Source: Primulina eburnea (taxonomy: Eukaryota > Streptophyta > Magnoliopsida > Lamiales > Gesneriaceae). From it: DNA of 64,000 bases. The notes under the pieces were generated by a model. The model had not been told where the DNA came from and made no database searches. It saw nothing but the letters and a program-made list of their open reading frames with translations. The stretch lies in the NCBI RefSeq assembly GCF_022965805.1, contig NC_133101.1:43995642-44059641 (forward strand), read 5' to 3'. This document shows, one piece after another, positions 24,313-36,505 of the stretch (position 1 is the stretch's first letter; each line of letters starts with the position of its first letter). Made by a program: the position numbers and the translations under genes.

Positions 24313-26034
24313 TATAGTTACTATTTTGTGTAGCAAATACATGATATTATATTGAGGTCAATTTCTAACCGCATGAGATAATCGTTACAACAAAATCGAA
24401 GGCCAAATGAGGGGCTGTTTTCGGCCCCATGAAATGGGTAGCAAGGCGAAACGCCCCTTCATTTAGAAAAAAATTGTGAGTTGGCCGGAATCCAGTGACG
24501 GAGATCCGGCAACGGTGATGACGACTAGGATTTCCAAAAGTATTTTGGAATATCAAATTGTAATGGGCCTTGAGTTGTTGTGTCATTAGATGGCTAACAT
24601 AATATGTGAATTTAAATGGGCCAAAATTATTTTTGGTGAAAAATCTTTTATTGGACCCTTAGGTTTAAATCCCCAAAATTTGTATATATTTTCTCATAAA
24701 ATAAATAATTAAAGTTGGACTTTAATTTTTTATAGTAAATTGTGAGTTACAAAAAATTCGGTTATAAATAAATTAATTAGAAAGTAGACGAAGAAGTTTG
24801 TTTACTTTGTTGATTTAGTTTATTATCGTGGAAGTTAGTGATTTGATCAAGATATATAATATTTGATCAATTGATTATTGTGATAATTAATTGATGGTGT
24901 ATGATATGTGATATTATTCATGAAGGATGATCCAAATCCCAACCCCAATTTACAAGGTGTATGTTAGGATATTTTGTGTTGATAAATTGTAATAATTATA
25001 ATTTATAAGTGGACTTGGTTTATTGCACGTTCCCATCCCATGAGATATATCCCTATTTGCCATGGATATTTATTTGTAAATACTAAAATAATGGAAGATC
25101 AATATTGGAAGATGCTGGCCATGATGTTTATGAAGATCGAAGACATGTAAATATTGGAGGCTTATGTAATTATGCATTTGCATCCCATGAATTCCCTATG
25201 ATTGGACCTAGGCCGGTGTTTGTCTCACATGGGCCATTAGTTTTTGGGTCGACTGATCATCCTTGTTTAGTTTACTGTTTATGATATATGCGTTATACGT
25301 TATAAATAATGAGTATGCGCGTTATTATTATGATAATAAGAAAGTTTCATGAATCCGGCAAACATACGATCAAACATTGTGAGCTTTTAAACAAAATTAA
25401 TGATGAGACCTTTCAAAATTAAAAACCCTCATTTTGAATAAGATTCAAAATAATATCAAGCCCGAAATGGGGAATTATGAAGATGTTTATAATTTCCATG
25501 TTTTCAATCGATAATAGGTGTATGATGAACTCTATCCGTGCTATGGGCTCGGCTCATATTATTGGGGGAGCCATGGACATCGAAAAGATGTGACATCCAT
25601 TGACATGGTGATGTGAACTATGTGGAACTCCCATGATTTTTGCTGATATTATTGAGGGAACTCATGGTGATCGTCCATTAAGGTTCAATATCGATGGGTA
25701 AGGCTTGACACGTAAAGATAAACGAAGTCATATTATTGGGTCCTAATCAAACTTGAGACAAAAGTTTACATAAAGTGTTTCATGGAGATGCAATTGGAAA
25801 CTATCTTTTAGAAATTACGATTGGCTGATATTATTCCGGATCATAATTTTCTAATTCGACCTTACGTACCTATTGAGGAAATGAGTTTTCCGTTTTCACT
25901 AGAGGGTAGTGAAAGATGTCAATACAATGTGAGCGAAAATTTATCAAGTAAAAGTCGATACTTTATATCTTACTAAATATTTTAAAATAGTCATTAACAT
26001 TTATCTGTTCTTACTTTTGAGTACAAATTTGACA
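24313..26034 (+). other. COP-B leader with four ATATTATT boxes
   Basis: This is about 1.7 kb without a gene, collinear with the COP-A leader. ATATTATT occurs at 25556-25563, 25646-25653, 25730-25737 and 25828-25835 (spacings 90, 84, 98). The first lies in the loop of GGCTC...GAGCC (25551-25572). Confidence 0.75.
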
Positions 26035-26935
26035 ATTTCTTCGATACGCAACCCGTTTTCAATACTCGACAAACACGTTTTAACTGGACCTAATTACCAC
26101 AATTGGCTAAGAAATCTGAAAATCGTCTTGAATTAAGAAAGGATAGCATATACACTGACTGAGTTGCCTCCTGTTGAGGCTCCGGCTAGCTGCACTCCTA
26201 AAGAATTGCAGACTTACAAGGATTGGTGCGACCATGACTTGCGAGAAAAGTGTTATATCCAGGCTTCTAAGAATAATGAGCTGCAGAGGCGTTTTGAGGA
26301 TCAAAAGAGTGCTGCTGACATTTAATTGCATCTCAAGGAGCTCTTTGGTGAGCAGACTCGGCCTCTTAGGCATGCGACCATATCACTTTACGCATGCGAT
26401 GGGGCTTCGGTCCATGAACATGGCCTGAAGATGATTGGGCTTGTGGACAAGCTCATTGGCATGGATCTTGTGTTGTCATCGGGGTTTACCACTGACATAT
26501 TGCTCTTGTCACTGCCTATCTCATTTTATCCTTTTGTGGTGAACTGAACATGAACAAGCTAGAACCTACCCTTGAGAAGTTGGTGAATATGTATGCTTGT
26601 TACCTTTGAGTCCACCATCAAGAAAGAGAATTTGGTTCTTTATGTGGGTTCTTCATCTAGTATGAAGACAGGTCCACCTGAGAAGGGAAAGAGGAGTTCT
26701 TTCCAACGTCCCAAAAAGAATGTTCCCTTGAAGAGGCAAGCTCAGAACCCGTTGTGGCAGTCACACCAGTAAAGGCTAACAAGACTGGTGATATCTGTCA
26801 TCACAGCAAGAAGACTGAACATTGGAGGTGTAACTGCAGAGAATATCTTGCCCAGAAAGATTCTGGACATGGTATGTTCTACACCGAAGTAAACATTTCA
26901 ATTAATTCAAATTCTTGGGTATTAGATACCGGCTG
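26035..26935 (+). pseudogene. COP-B gag
   Basis: The position homologous to the COP-A gag ATG reads ATT (26035-26037), so the start is lost. Readable parts are NWLRNLKIVLN, PVEAPASCTPKELQTYKDWCDHDLR, HLKELFGEQTRPLRHATISL, HEHGLKMIGLVDKLIGMDLV, and the damaged zinc knuckle CHHSKKTEHWRCNC (second Cys and Gly replaced). It then enters the protease with SWVLDTGC. In-frame stops include one after SAADI and one after PFVVN. COP-A lacks the middle third of this gag. Confidence 0.82.
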
Positions 26936-26940
26936 TGGCT

Positions 26941-28928
26941 TGAAAGGAGATCGGTTACGTTGACCGAAAGCGCAACGGAAGTTTAAAAATCGAATTTTTC
27001 CATAAGAAATTTCGGCCACCTCATTATTTTGTGTAGCAAATACAATAAAACACAAAATGACATTCATAGTGTTTTAAGAAATGTACCTATCAATCACAAG
27101 GATTGATGTATGGCTCCAACTAAGGTGTAAACACCTTAGCTCTTCAATGGTTGAAACTATCTTCAAGCTTCCTTTGAGCACTCCTTGCTCAACTATTAAG
27201 CCCACCACCAACTAGGTAGATCCCCTCATATTTTGCACTAGAAAAATATGAGGATTTTTCTTTGAGAAGTGAGTGTTTTCTCCAAAAATTGAAGAACACA
27301 AAATGAGAGAAAACTTGGAGAGAAAATCCCTCAAGAATTCGGCCCTTGCATATCCAAAAAATGGGAGAGGAAGACTTGTCTTGGTCTTGCAAAAAGCAAA
27401 AAGCAAAAGTAGCATGCCAAGCCTTGATCTTTGAAAAAGTTGTCTCCAAACTCTTCACCTCCCATGCATGCAATATTATATGGTGTTTTTAACAATTAAA
27501 AATCATGGACTAAATTTGATTATCTCAAACATATTTGAGACTAATTAAACATTACTTGAATTTACCCAAGTCCCACTAGTTAAATAATTAATTTAAATTG
27601 AGCTCTACAAGACTCAATATGATTTAATTAATTCAACACTTGAATTAATTTAATTTAGTCCATAATAATGTTTATGAAAATCACAATTTTCATCTTTTAA
27701 TTTAGGAACACTTCCATAAATTAAAATTTACATTTCTCTCATAGAAGTCATACTTCTATTTTTCTTTACGTTTATAAACTCATTTATAAGCCGCTCAACA
27801 CATTGAACTATTTTCTCCTTTATAGAAGTCATACTTCTAATTTTTCTTTACGCTTATAAACTCCTTTATAAGCCGTTCAACACATTGAACTATTTCACTT
27901 CTCAATAGGATCTAGAAAACTAGTACTTGTGTGGCCCTCAATGGTTCATTGATACAACTAGCCGTGGGTTCACATCTCCATGTGATTCGGACTAAACATG
28001 TCCTTATATGAGCATACCCCAATTGCTATATTCTTACTTATCAACACCTTGATAACAAGAACGTCAGAACTCAAGTATGATAGTACCCAACCAATCATGT
28101 TAAGCGCCTAGCAGCATCGCTTACATGATTCCCTATGTATCAAATGATAGTGCCTATAAGAACCATTCAATTATGGTTAGCGTACAGTACGGTCCCTTAA
28201 ACTCATATATCCCGACCGACTCGACAACCATTGGTTTATCGAGAGTTGTCAATGAATCGATACTATGTGTCATGTCGTAGTTGCATCGATGGTGTAATCT
28301 ATGAAACCCCTTTCATAATTACCATCATACTCTGATCAGAGATTTCAACCTACATACACATGATAACACATAGGATATCCATACCCGAAGGTAAGCGTTG
28401 AATCCCCGACTACAATGCATCGACTCCTATATGTTTCGATAGAACACCCAACCTTGCCACCTGATGACCCCATGAGAGTCGGTAAACAAGTCAAAGTGTA
28501 ATTCTAGAACAAGAGTCTCAATGTTGTCCCGGGTCGTAAGGACTAATGGTGTACAACCATAAACTAGGACGTTTTCACTCGATAAGTGAGAACCACTTGG
28601 AAAGTCCTTTTATGGAGGGTTGTTCAGTGCACTCTACAAGGAGCACCTATCTGCATGTTCGGACATCACAATGTCTCCTACCAATGAAACATGGTACTCA
28701 CATCGCAGATACTAGTCTCGAACTCTAGCGGCCTATATCCTTCTTAGCGGCGGTTGAATCAACTAGGAACTGTTTAGAATATACAGTATTCCAAATATGA
28801 GTTTCATGATACTCATCATATGAGCATCAATAATTTCAAATATTATTAAAATAAAGATTGCTTATACATAGAGTTTCATTGTGAACACTCGGTCAACACT
28901 TGGCTCGACGGGCACCTACTCTAACATG
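26941..28928 (-). mobile_element. Solo copia LTR inserted in COP-B protease
   Basis: On the plus strand it begins TGAAAGGAGATCGG and ends GCACCTACTCTAACA, with TGGCT on both sides (26936-26940 and 28929-28933). At 1988 bp it is a complete LTR of the COP family without internal sequence. It contains a local duplication of a segment around 27770-27880 (AAGTCATACTTCTA...CATTGAACTATTT occurs twice). The insertion falls just after the protease motif DTGC. Confidence 0.92.
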
Positions 28929-28933
28929 GCTCA

Positions 28934-30233
28934 TATCTCTGTAATGATTTACATGTGATTAGAAGAAGTAGAAGACTTAGGGAAGGTGATACATTCTTGA
29001 GGATGGACAATGGAGCAAGAGTTGTTGCCAAGGCCATGGGAGATGTTTACTTATTGTTGAACAATAATTTTAAGTTGATTTTATGAGAATTTTTGTTTGT
29101 ACCTGATTTGGTGAAAAAAATTGTTTCCATTTCTATGCTTGATAAATATAGATATTCTTGTTGATTTAGAAAAGGTGTTTGCAACATTTACAAGAATGAA
29201 TGTTTAATTGGTACAGGAAACTTGAAAACGATCTCTAAAACTTAAAATTGAATGATATTCCACTGAACAATGTCCAAGCTATTACAACAACAAAAAAACG
29301 AAAACAAGGTACTCTAAATTCGACACAATTATGGCGTGACCGATTTCCCTAAGAAGGATGAACAAGCTAGTGGGAGTAGGCATGTTTGATATGTCTGATA
29401 TCAATTCTCTCAGGACTTGTGAATCCGGTCTGAAAGGAAAAATGACCAAAATTCCCTTTAAGGGCCATGTGGAGATAGCCAAAGGGTTATTGGATTCGAT
29501 CCATACCGATGTGTGCGGTCCGCTTAGTATCACCACTAAGTATGAACATGCCTACTTCATCACTTTTACCGATGATTTTCCAAGGTATGGGTATGTGTAT
29601 TTGATGAAATAAAAATTAGAAGCCTTTGAAGGGTTCAAAGAATTCAGAGCTGAAGTAGAGAAACAGTTGAGACGAAGCATCAAGTAACTTCGATCAGATC
29701 GAGGTGGTGAGTACTTGACTGCCGAGTTCCAAGAGTATCTTAGGGAGAATGAGATTCTCTCACAGTGAACTCCGCCTGCTACACCGCAGTTGAATGGTGT
29801 TTTGGGGCGTCATAACCGGACTTTGATGGATATGGTTTGGTCTAAAATATGGTTAACGGAGTTGCCGCCATCTTTTTGGGGATATGCACTTGAGACAGCG
29901 GAACTGTTGTTGAATAATGTCCATTCAAAGGCAGTTGATAAGACACCATATGAGATATGGATGGGTAAGCCTCACAAATATTCTTATCTTAGAATATGGG
30001 GATGCCCTGCTTATGTGAAGTAGACAGTGGGAGATAAATTGGATAGTCGATCCATTTTATGTTACTTTGTGGGATATCCAAGGAATTCAGTTGGATATTA
30101 TTTCTATCATCCCCAAGAAACACAGGTGTTTGTTGCTAGGAATGCAACTTTTTTGGAAAAGAAATTTCTATTGGATAGAAAAGGGGAAATGATAGAACTC
30201 GAAGAGGTTCGAGCAACACCCACAATTATATAA
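28934..30233 (+). pseudogene. COP-B protease end and integrase
   Basis: After the solo LTR the frame resumes with LREGDTFLRMDNGARVVAKAMGDVYL. Integrase follows: CESGLKGK (zinc-finger Cys changed to Gly), SIHTDVCGP with the first catalytic Asp, FITFTDDFPRYGYVYLM, LRSDRGGEYL, and NGVLGRHNRT, in which the catalytic Glu seen in COP-A (SERRN) is Gly. Stops occur at 29610, near 29685, near 29766 and at 30021. The C-terminal part (30027-30233) includes LDSRSILCYFVGYPRNSV. Confidence 0.82.
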
Positions 30234-31897
30234 CCAACACCCGAAGATCCAAGAGAGGAGATGCAAGCTCCTAGAAGATCCGAGTGAGTCTCGAGACCAC
30301 CTATGAGGTATGGTCTGCTTCTTGAAGAGGGCCATGATGAGCCTAACCATGGATATGATCCACTAACCTTCAAGGAAGCGCTATCTGATGCTGATTCATC
30401 CAAGTGGCTTGAAGCTATGGAATTTGAGATGAATTCCATGCATTCGAACCAAGTGTGGAATCTTGTGGATCCACATGAGGGACCTATTCCCATAGGGTGT
30501 AAATGGATTTACCAGAGGAAACTTGGGGGCGGATGGGAAGGTATTGACCTTCAAGGCGCGATGGTGGCAAAAGGATACACTCAAAGACAAGGAGTTGACT
30601 TTGAGGAAACCTTTTCTCCAGTTGCAATATTCAAGTCTATAAGGATATTGCTAGCCATAGTTGCATGATATGACTATGAGATATTGCAGATGGATGTCAA
30701 GACAACCATTCTTAATGGGGATATTAAGTAAGAGGTTTTCATATCTCAACCTGAAGGGTTTACATCTATCGAAAAAGTGAGCATATGTTATGCAAACTTT
30801 AGAGATCTATTTATGGTCTAAAGAAGGCATATAGGAGTTGGAACCTCATATTAGATAGTACAATCAAAGAGTTTGGTTTTACTAAGAATCCTGAGGAACC
30901 CTGTGTGTATAAGAAGGTTAGTGGGAGTGATGTGACATTCCTGGTACTTTATGTCGATGACATTATACTCATTGGGAATGATGTAGGGATGTTGCAGTCA
31001 ACTAAAATATGGTTAGCAGAAAAGTTCTCGATGCAGGACTTGGGTGAACAATCTTTTGTATTGGAAATACAGATCTATAGAGATAGATCAAGAAGATTGC
31101 TTGGTCTCATCCAGTCCACATATATTAATCCCATCGTTAAGCGGTTCTCGATGGATGATTCCAAGAGAGGACATCTATTAATGTGTCATCGCGTGTCCCT
31201 ATCCAAGTCTATGTTTCCCAAGATTGATGCAGAGATAGCGGTGCTGACAAGCATACCGTATGCATCTGCAATTGGTAGTATCATGTATGAGATGATATCT
31301 GCATGTGACGTGGCTTTTGCACTAAGTGTAGTGAGTAGATATCTATCAATCCCTGATCTTCCACACTGGAAAGCTGTGAAAGACATCCTCAAGTATTTGA
31401 GAGAGACCAATAAGTTGTTCTTGGTCGATGGGGGTGGGGAACTGAAATTGAAAGGCTATACCGACTCTAGTTTCCAAAGAGATATCGATTATTCAAAGTC
31501 AACCTATGAGTTCGTATTTATGCTCAATGGTAGTGCTATCTATTGGAAGAGTTTCAAGTAAGACAGTACTGCGGATTCCACCACTGAGGCCGAATACATT
31601 GTTGCATCAACTGCAGCAAAGGAGGCTGTTTGGTTAAGTAATTTCGTCCAAGAGTTGGGCGTGATTCCTAATGGAGTTGCTCATGTCCCGGTGTTTTGTG
31701 ACAACATGGGAGCCATAGCTCAGGCAAAGGAGCCAGGGTCTCATCAGAAATCCAAACATGTATTGAGAAAGTACCACATCCTCCGAGAGATTGTGGAAAT
31801 AGGAGAAAAGTCAATTAATAAAGTCGGCTCTGCAGATAATTTTGCTGATCCACTGACTATGCCTTTATCTAGGCCATTATTCGAGAAGAATCGCTAA
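30234..31897 (+). pseudogene. COP-B reverse transcriptase and RNase H
   Basis: The RT begins near 30303 (MRYGLLLEEGHDEPNHGYDP) and shows WNLVDPHEG, GCKWIYQRKL, VAKGYTQRQGVDFEETF. After several stops (30666, 30730, 30820 area) a long frame at 30905-31561 contains the intact YVDDIILIGND, LPHWKAVKDILKYLR and GYTDSSFQ. RNase H continues after a stop at 31559-31561 with EAEYIVASTAAKEAVW, CDNMGAIAQ and DPLTMPL. The polymerase Asp pair is kept although the frame is dead. Confidence 0.85.
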
Positions 31898-31932
31898 TCA
31901 ATTGGTTTGAAGCATATGGGTAGTTGACTTTA

Positions 31933-31947
31933 GTGCAAGTGAGAGAT
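31933..31947 (+). other. Polypurine tract of COP-B
   Basis: A purine-rich stretch (TGCAAGTGAGAGATT) immediately before the LTR start TGTTAGAG at 31948. It matches COP-A at the same place. Confidence 0.7.
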
Positions 31948-34019
31948 TGTTAGAGTAGGTGCCCGTCTAGCCAACTGTTGGCCGATGGTTCACATTGAAA
32001 ATCTATGTATAAACAATTTATATTTTAATAATATTTGAAATTATTGTTTTGGCACATCTTTATCTGTATACCCATGCTTGTTGCATAGATAAAGTCCTTG
32101 AATATACAAATAGTAGAAAGAATATGAGATGCTCATAAGATGAGTATCATGAAACTCATATTTGGAATATTGTATATTCTAAACAATTCCTAGTCGATTC
32201 AGCCATCACTAAGAAGGATAAAGACTGCTTGAATTTAAGACTAGTATCTGCGATGTGAGTACCATGTTTCATTGGTTGGGATTTTGTGATGTCCGAGCAA
32301 ACAGATAGGCGCCCCTTGTATAGTGCACTGAACAACCCTCCATAAAAGACTTTCCAAGTGGTTCTCACTTATCGAGTGGAAACGTCCTAGTTTATGGTTG
32401 TACAACATTAGTCCTTATGACCCGGAACAACATTGATACTCTATAAGCTAAAATTGCACTTTGACTTGTTTACCGACTCATATGGGGTCATCAGGTGGCA
32501 AGGTTGGGTGTTTTGTCTAAACATATAGGAGTCGATACATTGTAGTCGGTGATTCACCGCTTACCTTCGGATATGGATATACTATGTGATCTCATGTGTA
32601 TGTAGTTTGAAATATTTGATCAAAGTGTTGGTGGTAATTAAGAAAGGGGTTTCTTAGATTACACCATCGATGCAAATACGACAGGACACATATTATCGAT
32701 TCTTTGAAGGCTCTTGATGTACCAGTAGTTGTCGAATCGTTCGGGATATATGAGATGAAGGGACCGTAGTGTACGCTAACCATAATAGAATGGTTCTTGC
32801 AGGCACTATCATTTGATACTTAGGGAATCATATAAGCGATGCTGCTAGGCGTTTAACATGATTGGTTGGGTACAATCAGACTTGAGCTTTGACGTTCTTA
32901 TTATCAAATAGTTGATAAGTAAGAATAGAGCAGCTGGGGTATGCTCATATAAGGAAATGTTTAGTTCGGAATCACATTGAGATGTGAACACACGATCAGT
33001 TGTATCAATGAACGATTGAGGGTCACACAAGTGCTAACTTTTTAAATCCCGTTGAGAAGGAAAATAGTTCAAAGTTTTGAACGGTTTATAAGAGTTTATA
33101 AACGCAAAGAATAGCAGAAGTATGACTTCTATAAAAGAATTATGGGGATTGTAACTTAAATTTATGGAAGTATTCCTAAATTAAAAGTTGTCTCAAATAA
33201 ATAATGTATTTGAAAATTGTGATTTTCATAAACATTGTTATAGACTAAATTAAATTAATTCAAGTGTTGAATTAATTAAACACTGGCAGACCTAGTAGAG
33301 TCCAAATAATTAAATTAATTCAAGTGTTGAATTAATTAAAAAATATTGGGTCTTGAAGAGCCCAATTGGAAATAATTATTCAACTAGTGGACTTGAGTAA
33401 ATTCAAGTAAAGATTTAATTGATCTAAAAGTGTTTGAGATATTTAAATAAAAGTCCTTGGGCTTTGTAAATGTTACAAGCCCAAAAAATATGCATGAGGA
33501 GGTGAAGAGTTGTGAGACATCTTTTTCAATAAACAAGACATGTGTCTCACATGCACTTTAACTTTTTCAAGTACCAAGAAAATTTATCCTCTTCTTTCTT
33601 GCTAGTGTAGTGGCCGAAATTTCTCTACACATTCCATCCAATTTTTGCTTCTTCAGTTGTTGAGGAAAGCCTACACTTCTCCAAGAAAAATCCTCTAATT
33701 TTTCTAGTGCAAAATTAGAGGGGGTCTTCCTAGTTAGTGGTGGACCTAATTTGAAGGAAATAATCCATTTGAGCAAGGTGTGCTCTTGGAAGCTTGTAGA
33801 TTGGGTCAACCGTTCAAGAGCCAAGTTGTTTTCAAGGTTGGAGCCAATAATCAATCTTTGTGATTGTTAGGTAAAAATTCTTTACACACTATATATGATA
33901 TTTTTGTGTTTTTTTTACTTGCTACACAACATATGTGGTGCTCGAATTTTTCTTCTTGAAAAAAATGATTTTTTGAAACTTCCGTTGCGCATCCGGGCAC
34001 CGTAACCGATCCCCTTTCA
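31948..34019 (+). repeat. COP-B 3' LTR, full length
   Basis: The 2072-bp LTR begins TGTTAGAGTAGG and ends GATCCCCTTTCA. It is the only full-length LTR of this family with both ends belonging to a coding element in the window, so it calibrates the others. Confidence 0.88.
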
Positions 34020-35000
34020 CCTATACTGTCAAATATATCAATAATTCAGTAACTATGTCTATACTAGGTGAAATTCATCCCTTTATGATCCTCTACATAT
34101 ATAACAACCATTAAAGATGAACACTTACAACTCTAGGATGCCCTTGAGGTGGATAATTCAATTCAAGCTTCAAAATGAGGAGGAAGAAGAAGAAGAAGAA
34201 GAAATGACCACTTGAAGGAAGATTTATTGTTTTTCTCTTGTGTTTGTTGTGGGGTGAATTGATAAAATGGTATTGATGCCTAGAAAATTTGAAACCTATC
34301 TTTTAATATGCCCAGTGTCCCTCGGGCGCGGAACCATCTGTCTACATATTGAAATTGTTGTTCATCGGTGCTCGGGCGGTAATATTCTACCGCTCGAGCG
34401 TGGAACTTTCTGTAAAAATACTGAAATTATAGTATAGGGGCGCTCGGGCGATAATATCTTACCGCTCGAGCGCCCCACATTCTGTCCCTGCACACGGTTG
34501 CATCAAAGATCGCTCCAGAAACGTCTCTTCCTTTCATAATTCGAAAAAGTGGTAAACATGAAAGTTGTAGCCCTACATCTTGGCTTGGATCACCAATTGT
34601 TTTATGTCATTTAAAAGTCTGAGAAAAAAGTTATGCTCACTCTCCCAACATCTGTCACAGCAAGAATAACGATATACACTACACACTTCGAGGCGATTTT
34701 GGCCTTGTTTCCAAAAATTTCGACAAAACTCAAAACATAAAAATTGTAGTCCTACATATTGGATTTCTAATGAAGTTGGCCTCATATCAATATCAGTCAT
34801 ATTTAAATATTATTGCTAAAAAACATAAAAAGTGTCATAGTTTTAATTCTCGTTTCGTGTATTTCAATATCAATGTTCATGACACCAAATCATTCACACA
34901 TCTTATTGTCAAATATTCAATCTAGTCATCACATTCAATCTCATTATCGATAATTCAATAAACACATGAAACATAATAAGCCAAATAACTACATAATAAA
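34020..35000 (-). repeat. Fragment of a gypsy LTR with GCTCGAGCGG hairpins
   Basis: No reading frame is credible. The stretch 34310-34490 holds the same type of array as the GYC LTR but in reverse orientation: CGCTCGGGCGG...CCGCTCGAGCG modules next to TTCTGTCC words (reverse of GGACAGAA). COP-B appears to have inserted into this LTR at CCTAT. A (GAA)n run lies at about 34183-34205. The family is not GYC itself; LTR ends are not visible. Confidence 0.55.
34437..34476 (-). repeat. 40-nt near-perfect hairpin
   Basis: The arms are GGGGCGCTCGGGCGATAA and TTACCGCTCGAGCGCCCC, 18 bp with two mismatches, around the loop TATC. A similar hairpin precedes it at about 34369-34400 (loop ATATTC). Confidence 0.8.
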
Positions 35001-35754
35001 TGTAAGGTCCAGAAATTTAATTCACATAACCTGAATGCATGTAATCTAGGATTTCATTTTAACTTACGTGTTTAATTATTTTTATGCATTTTATGCATAA
35101 TTCATGCATGATAGGATTTAATTCATGAAATTTTAAAAAATCATGCATTAGAGTTTCTAGATGTATTTCGCGCTCGATCGAGGAACGAAGACCGGATAAT
35201 TTTCAGGAAAATTATTTTACTACATGATTAATTTTTTATTAACTAATATAAAGTGTTTTAAGAGTAATTTTAAAAATGGGATTTTATTGGGTATTCTCGC
35301 AGGATTTTTATTTTTAACGGTACGTAAATTTTATCGAATCAGAGAACTTTTTGAGGTTTCGGCTAATATTTCAAAATCTTTCCAACTCGAAATATTTTTT
35401 AGGAGTGTGTTTAGATTTAATGGGTCTACTTTTAAGCTTATTGGGCTTAAATATCTTTTTAAACCTTTAACTAACAAATTAAGGCCCATTAGTTTATTTG
35501 TTAACCATTTTATTAGTATATAATTAAACATAAACCTTAACCAAATCATTCCCCATAGCCGTCACACCCTTCCAATCATCAACCTTCTCATGATTTGCTG
35601 CTACAAACCTTTCAGGTGACACCATTTTCTCCTTCAAGCAAAGAGCACCTCCCTTCGGCCGTTTGTCACTCGATCATTTGTCCAAGAATATTCACCAAGG
35701 CACGAATTGTATTACTCTTTACGCTATTATTAGTTTTCCAACAAAGTATCTTTC
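35001..35754 (+). repeat. Gypsy LTR fragment, left end preserved
   Basis: It begins TGTAAGGTCCAGAAATTTAATTC, which resembles the outer end of the Tekay-like LTR (TGTAAGGTCCAAAATTAGAC on the minus strand at 7317). It is cut on the right where sequence of the Sirevirus-like LTR begins (about 35755). The exact junction cannot be set by eye. Small frames inside show no protein features. Confidence 0.6.
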
Positions 35755-35943
35755 AGCTGATCTCCCAGTTGAACACGTCATCAATTGAGAACGACAACCA
35801 ACAAATAGTACAACAGACTGCAACTAGTAGTGTAACGCCGCATTTCAGAAACTGTAGTGTACGAATGTCAGGGAATATCGACGTGGCAATCAACGGATAT
35901 AAAGATTCAAATGTTATTTAGTATTACCGTTAAGAGGGAAGCC

Positions 35944-35952
35944 TATAAATAG
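35944..35952 (+). promoter_or_regulatory. TATA box of the SIR-B LTR
   Basis: TATAAATAG after GAAGCC; the same box is found in both SIR-A LTRs. It predicts transcription start about 30 bp downstream. Confidence 0.7.
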
Positions 35953-36505
35953 GTGAAGATGGCAGCTGAGAAAACACCTCACACGAACTACTATTCTATT
36001 CAAGCTTGCTGTTACTCTGCTAAAATCACCACTCGTATTTGAATATCAAAAGCTCACTCTTATCAGATTTATCAGTAGCAATCAAGGCTATATTTACGAG
36101 CTTGATAGCACTTCGAAATCTTTGTAAAGATTTAGTCAGTTGTGTTATATTCAGTCATGCACTGGAAAATTTATTGTGAACTAAGAGTTTCAGTTTGGTA
36201 GTGTTAAGTCCAAACTGAAGTGGGTCAGTACAACGTGTTTATTCAATAAAAGTCTTTTAGTGAAAATCCTATCTTCGTCATAGAAGGGGTGACGTAGGAG
36301 TTATTTTATTCTCCGAACATCCAGAAACATATCGTGTGCTTTTTATTTCAGTTACTATCAGTTATTTTATCTTTCAGTCAGTTTACTTCCGCAACTGTTT
36401 TTCAGTTAAACTGATTGTTATCGAATGACGAGATACCGAGTGTCAGTTTTTCATTAAACTGAACCAAATTTTCGAAAAGAATTTATAATCAGTGAGTGTT
36501 TATTC

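Larger units (their letters stand above)
23934..34019 (+). mobile_element. COP-B, Ty1/copia element, sister of COP-A, decayed and interrupted
   Basis: Order: 5' LTR remnant (23934-24297), PBS (24300-24312), leader, gag, [solo copia LTR 26941-28928], protease, integrase, RT, RNase H, PPT (31933-31947), 3' LTR (31948-34019). It is the same family as COP-A but in opposite orientation and with a more complete gag. It carries many stops. The base after the 3' LTR starts CCTAT (34020-34024), the expected right target duplication; the left one is lost with the outer 5' LTR. Confidence 0.88.

Noticed and set aside
25556..25835. ATATTATT boxes as geminivirus-type replication origin
   Set aside because: The geminivirus nonanucleotide is TAATATTAC; it is not present in the boxes, there is no Rep gene, and the boxes lie in a copia leader.
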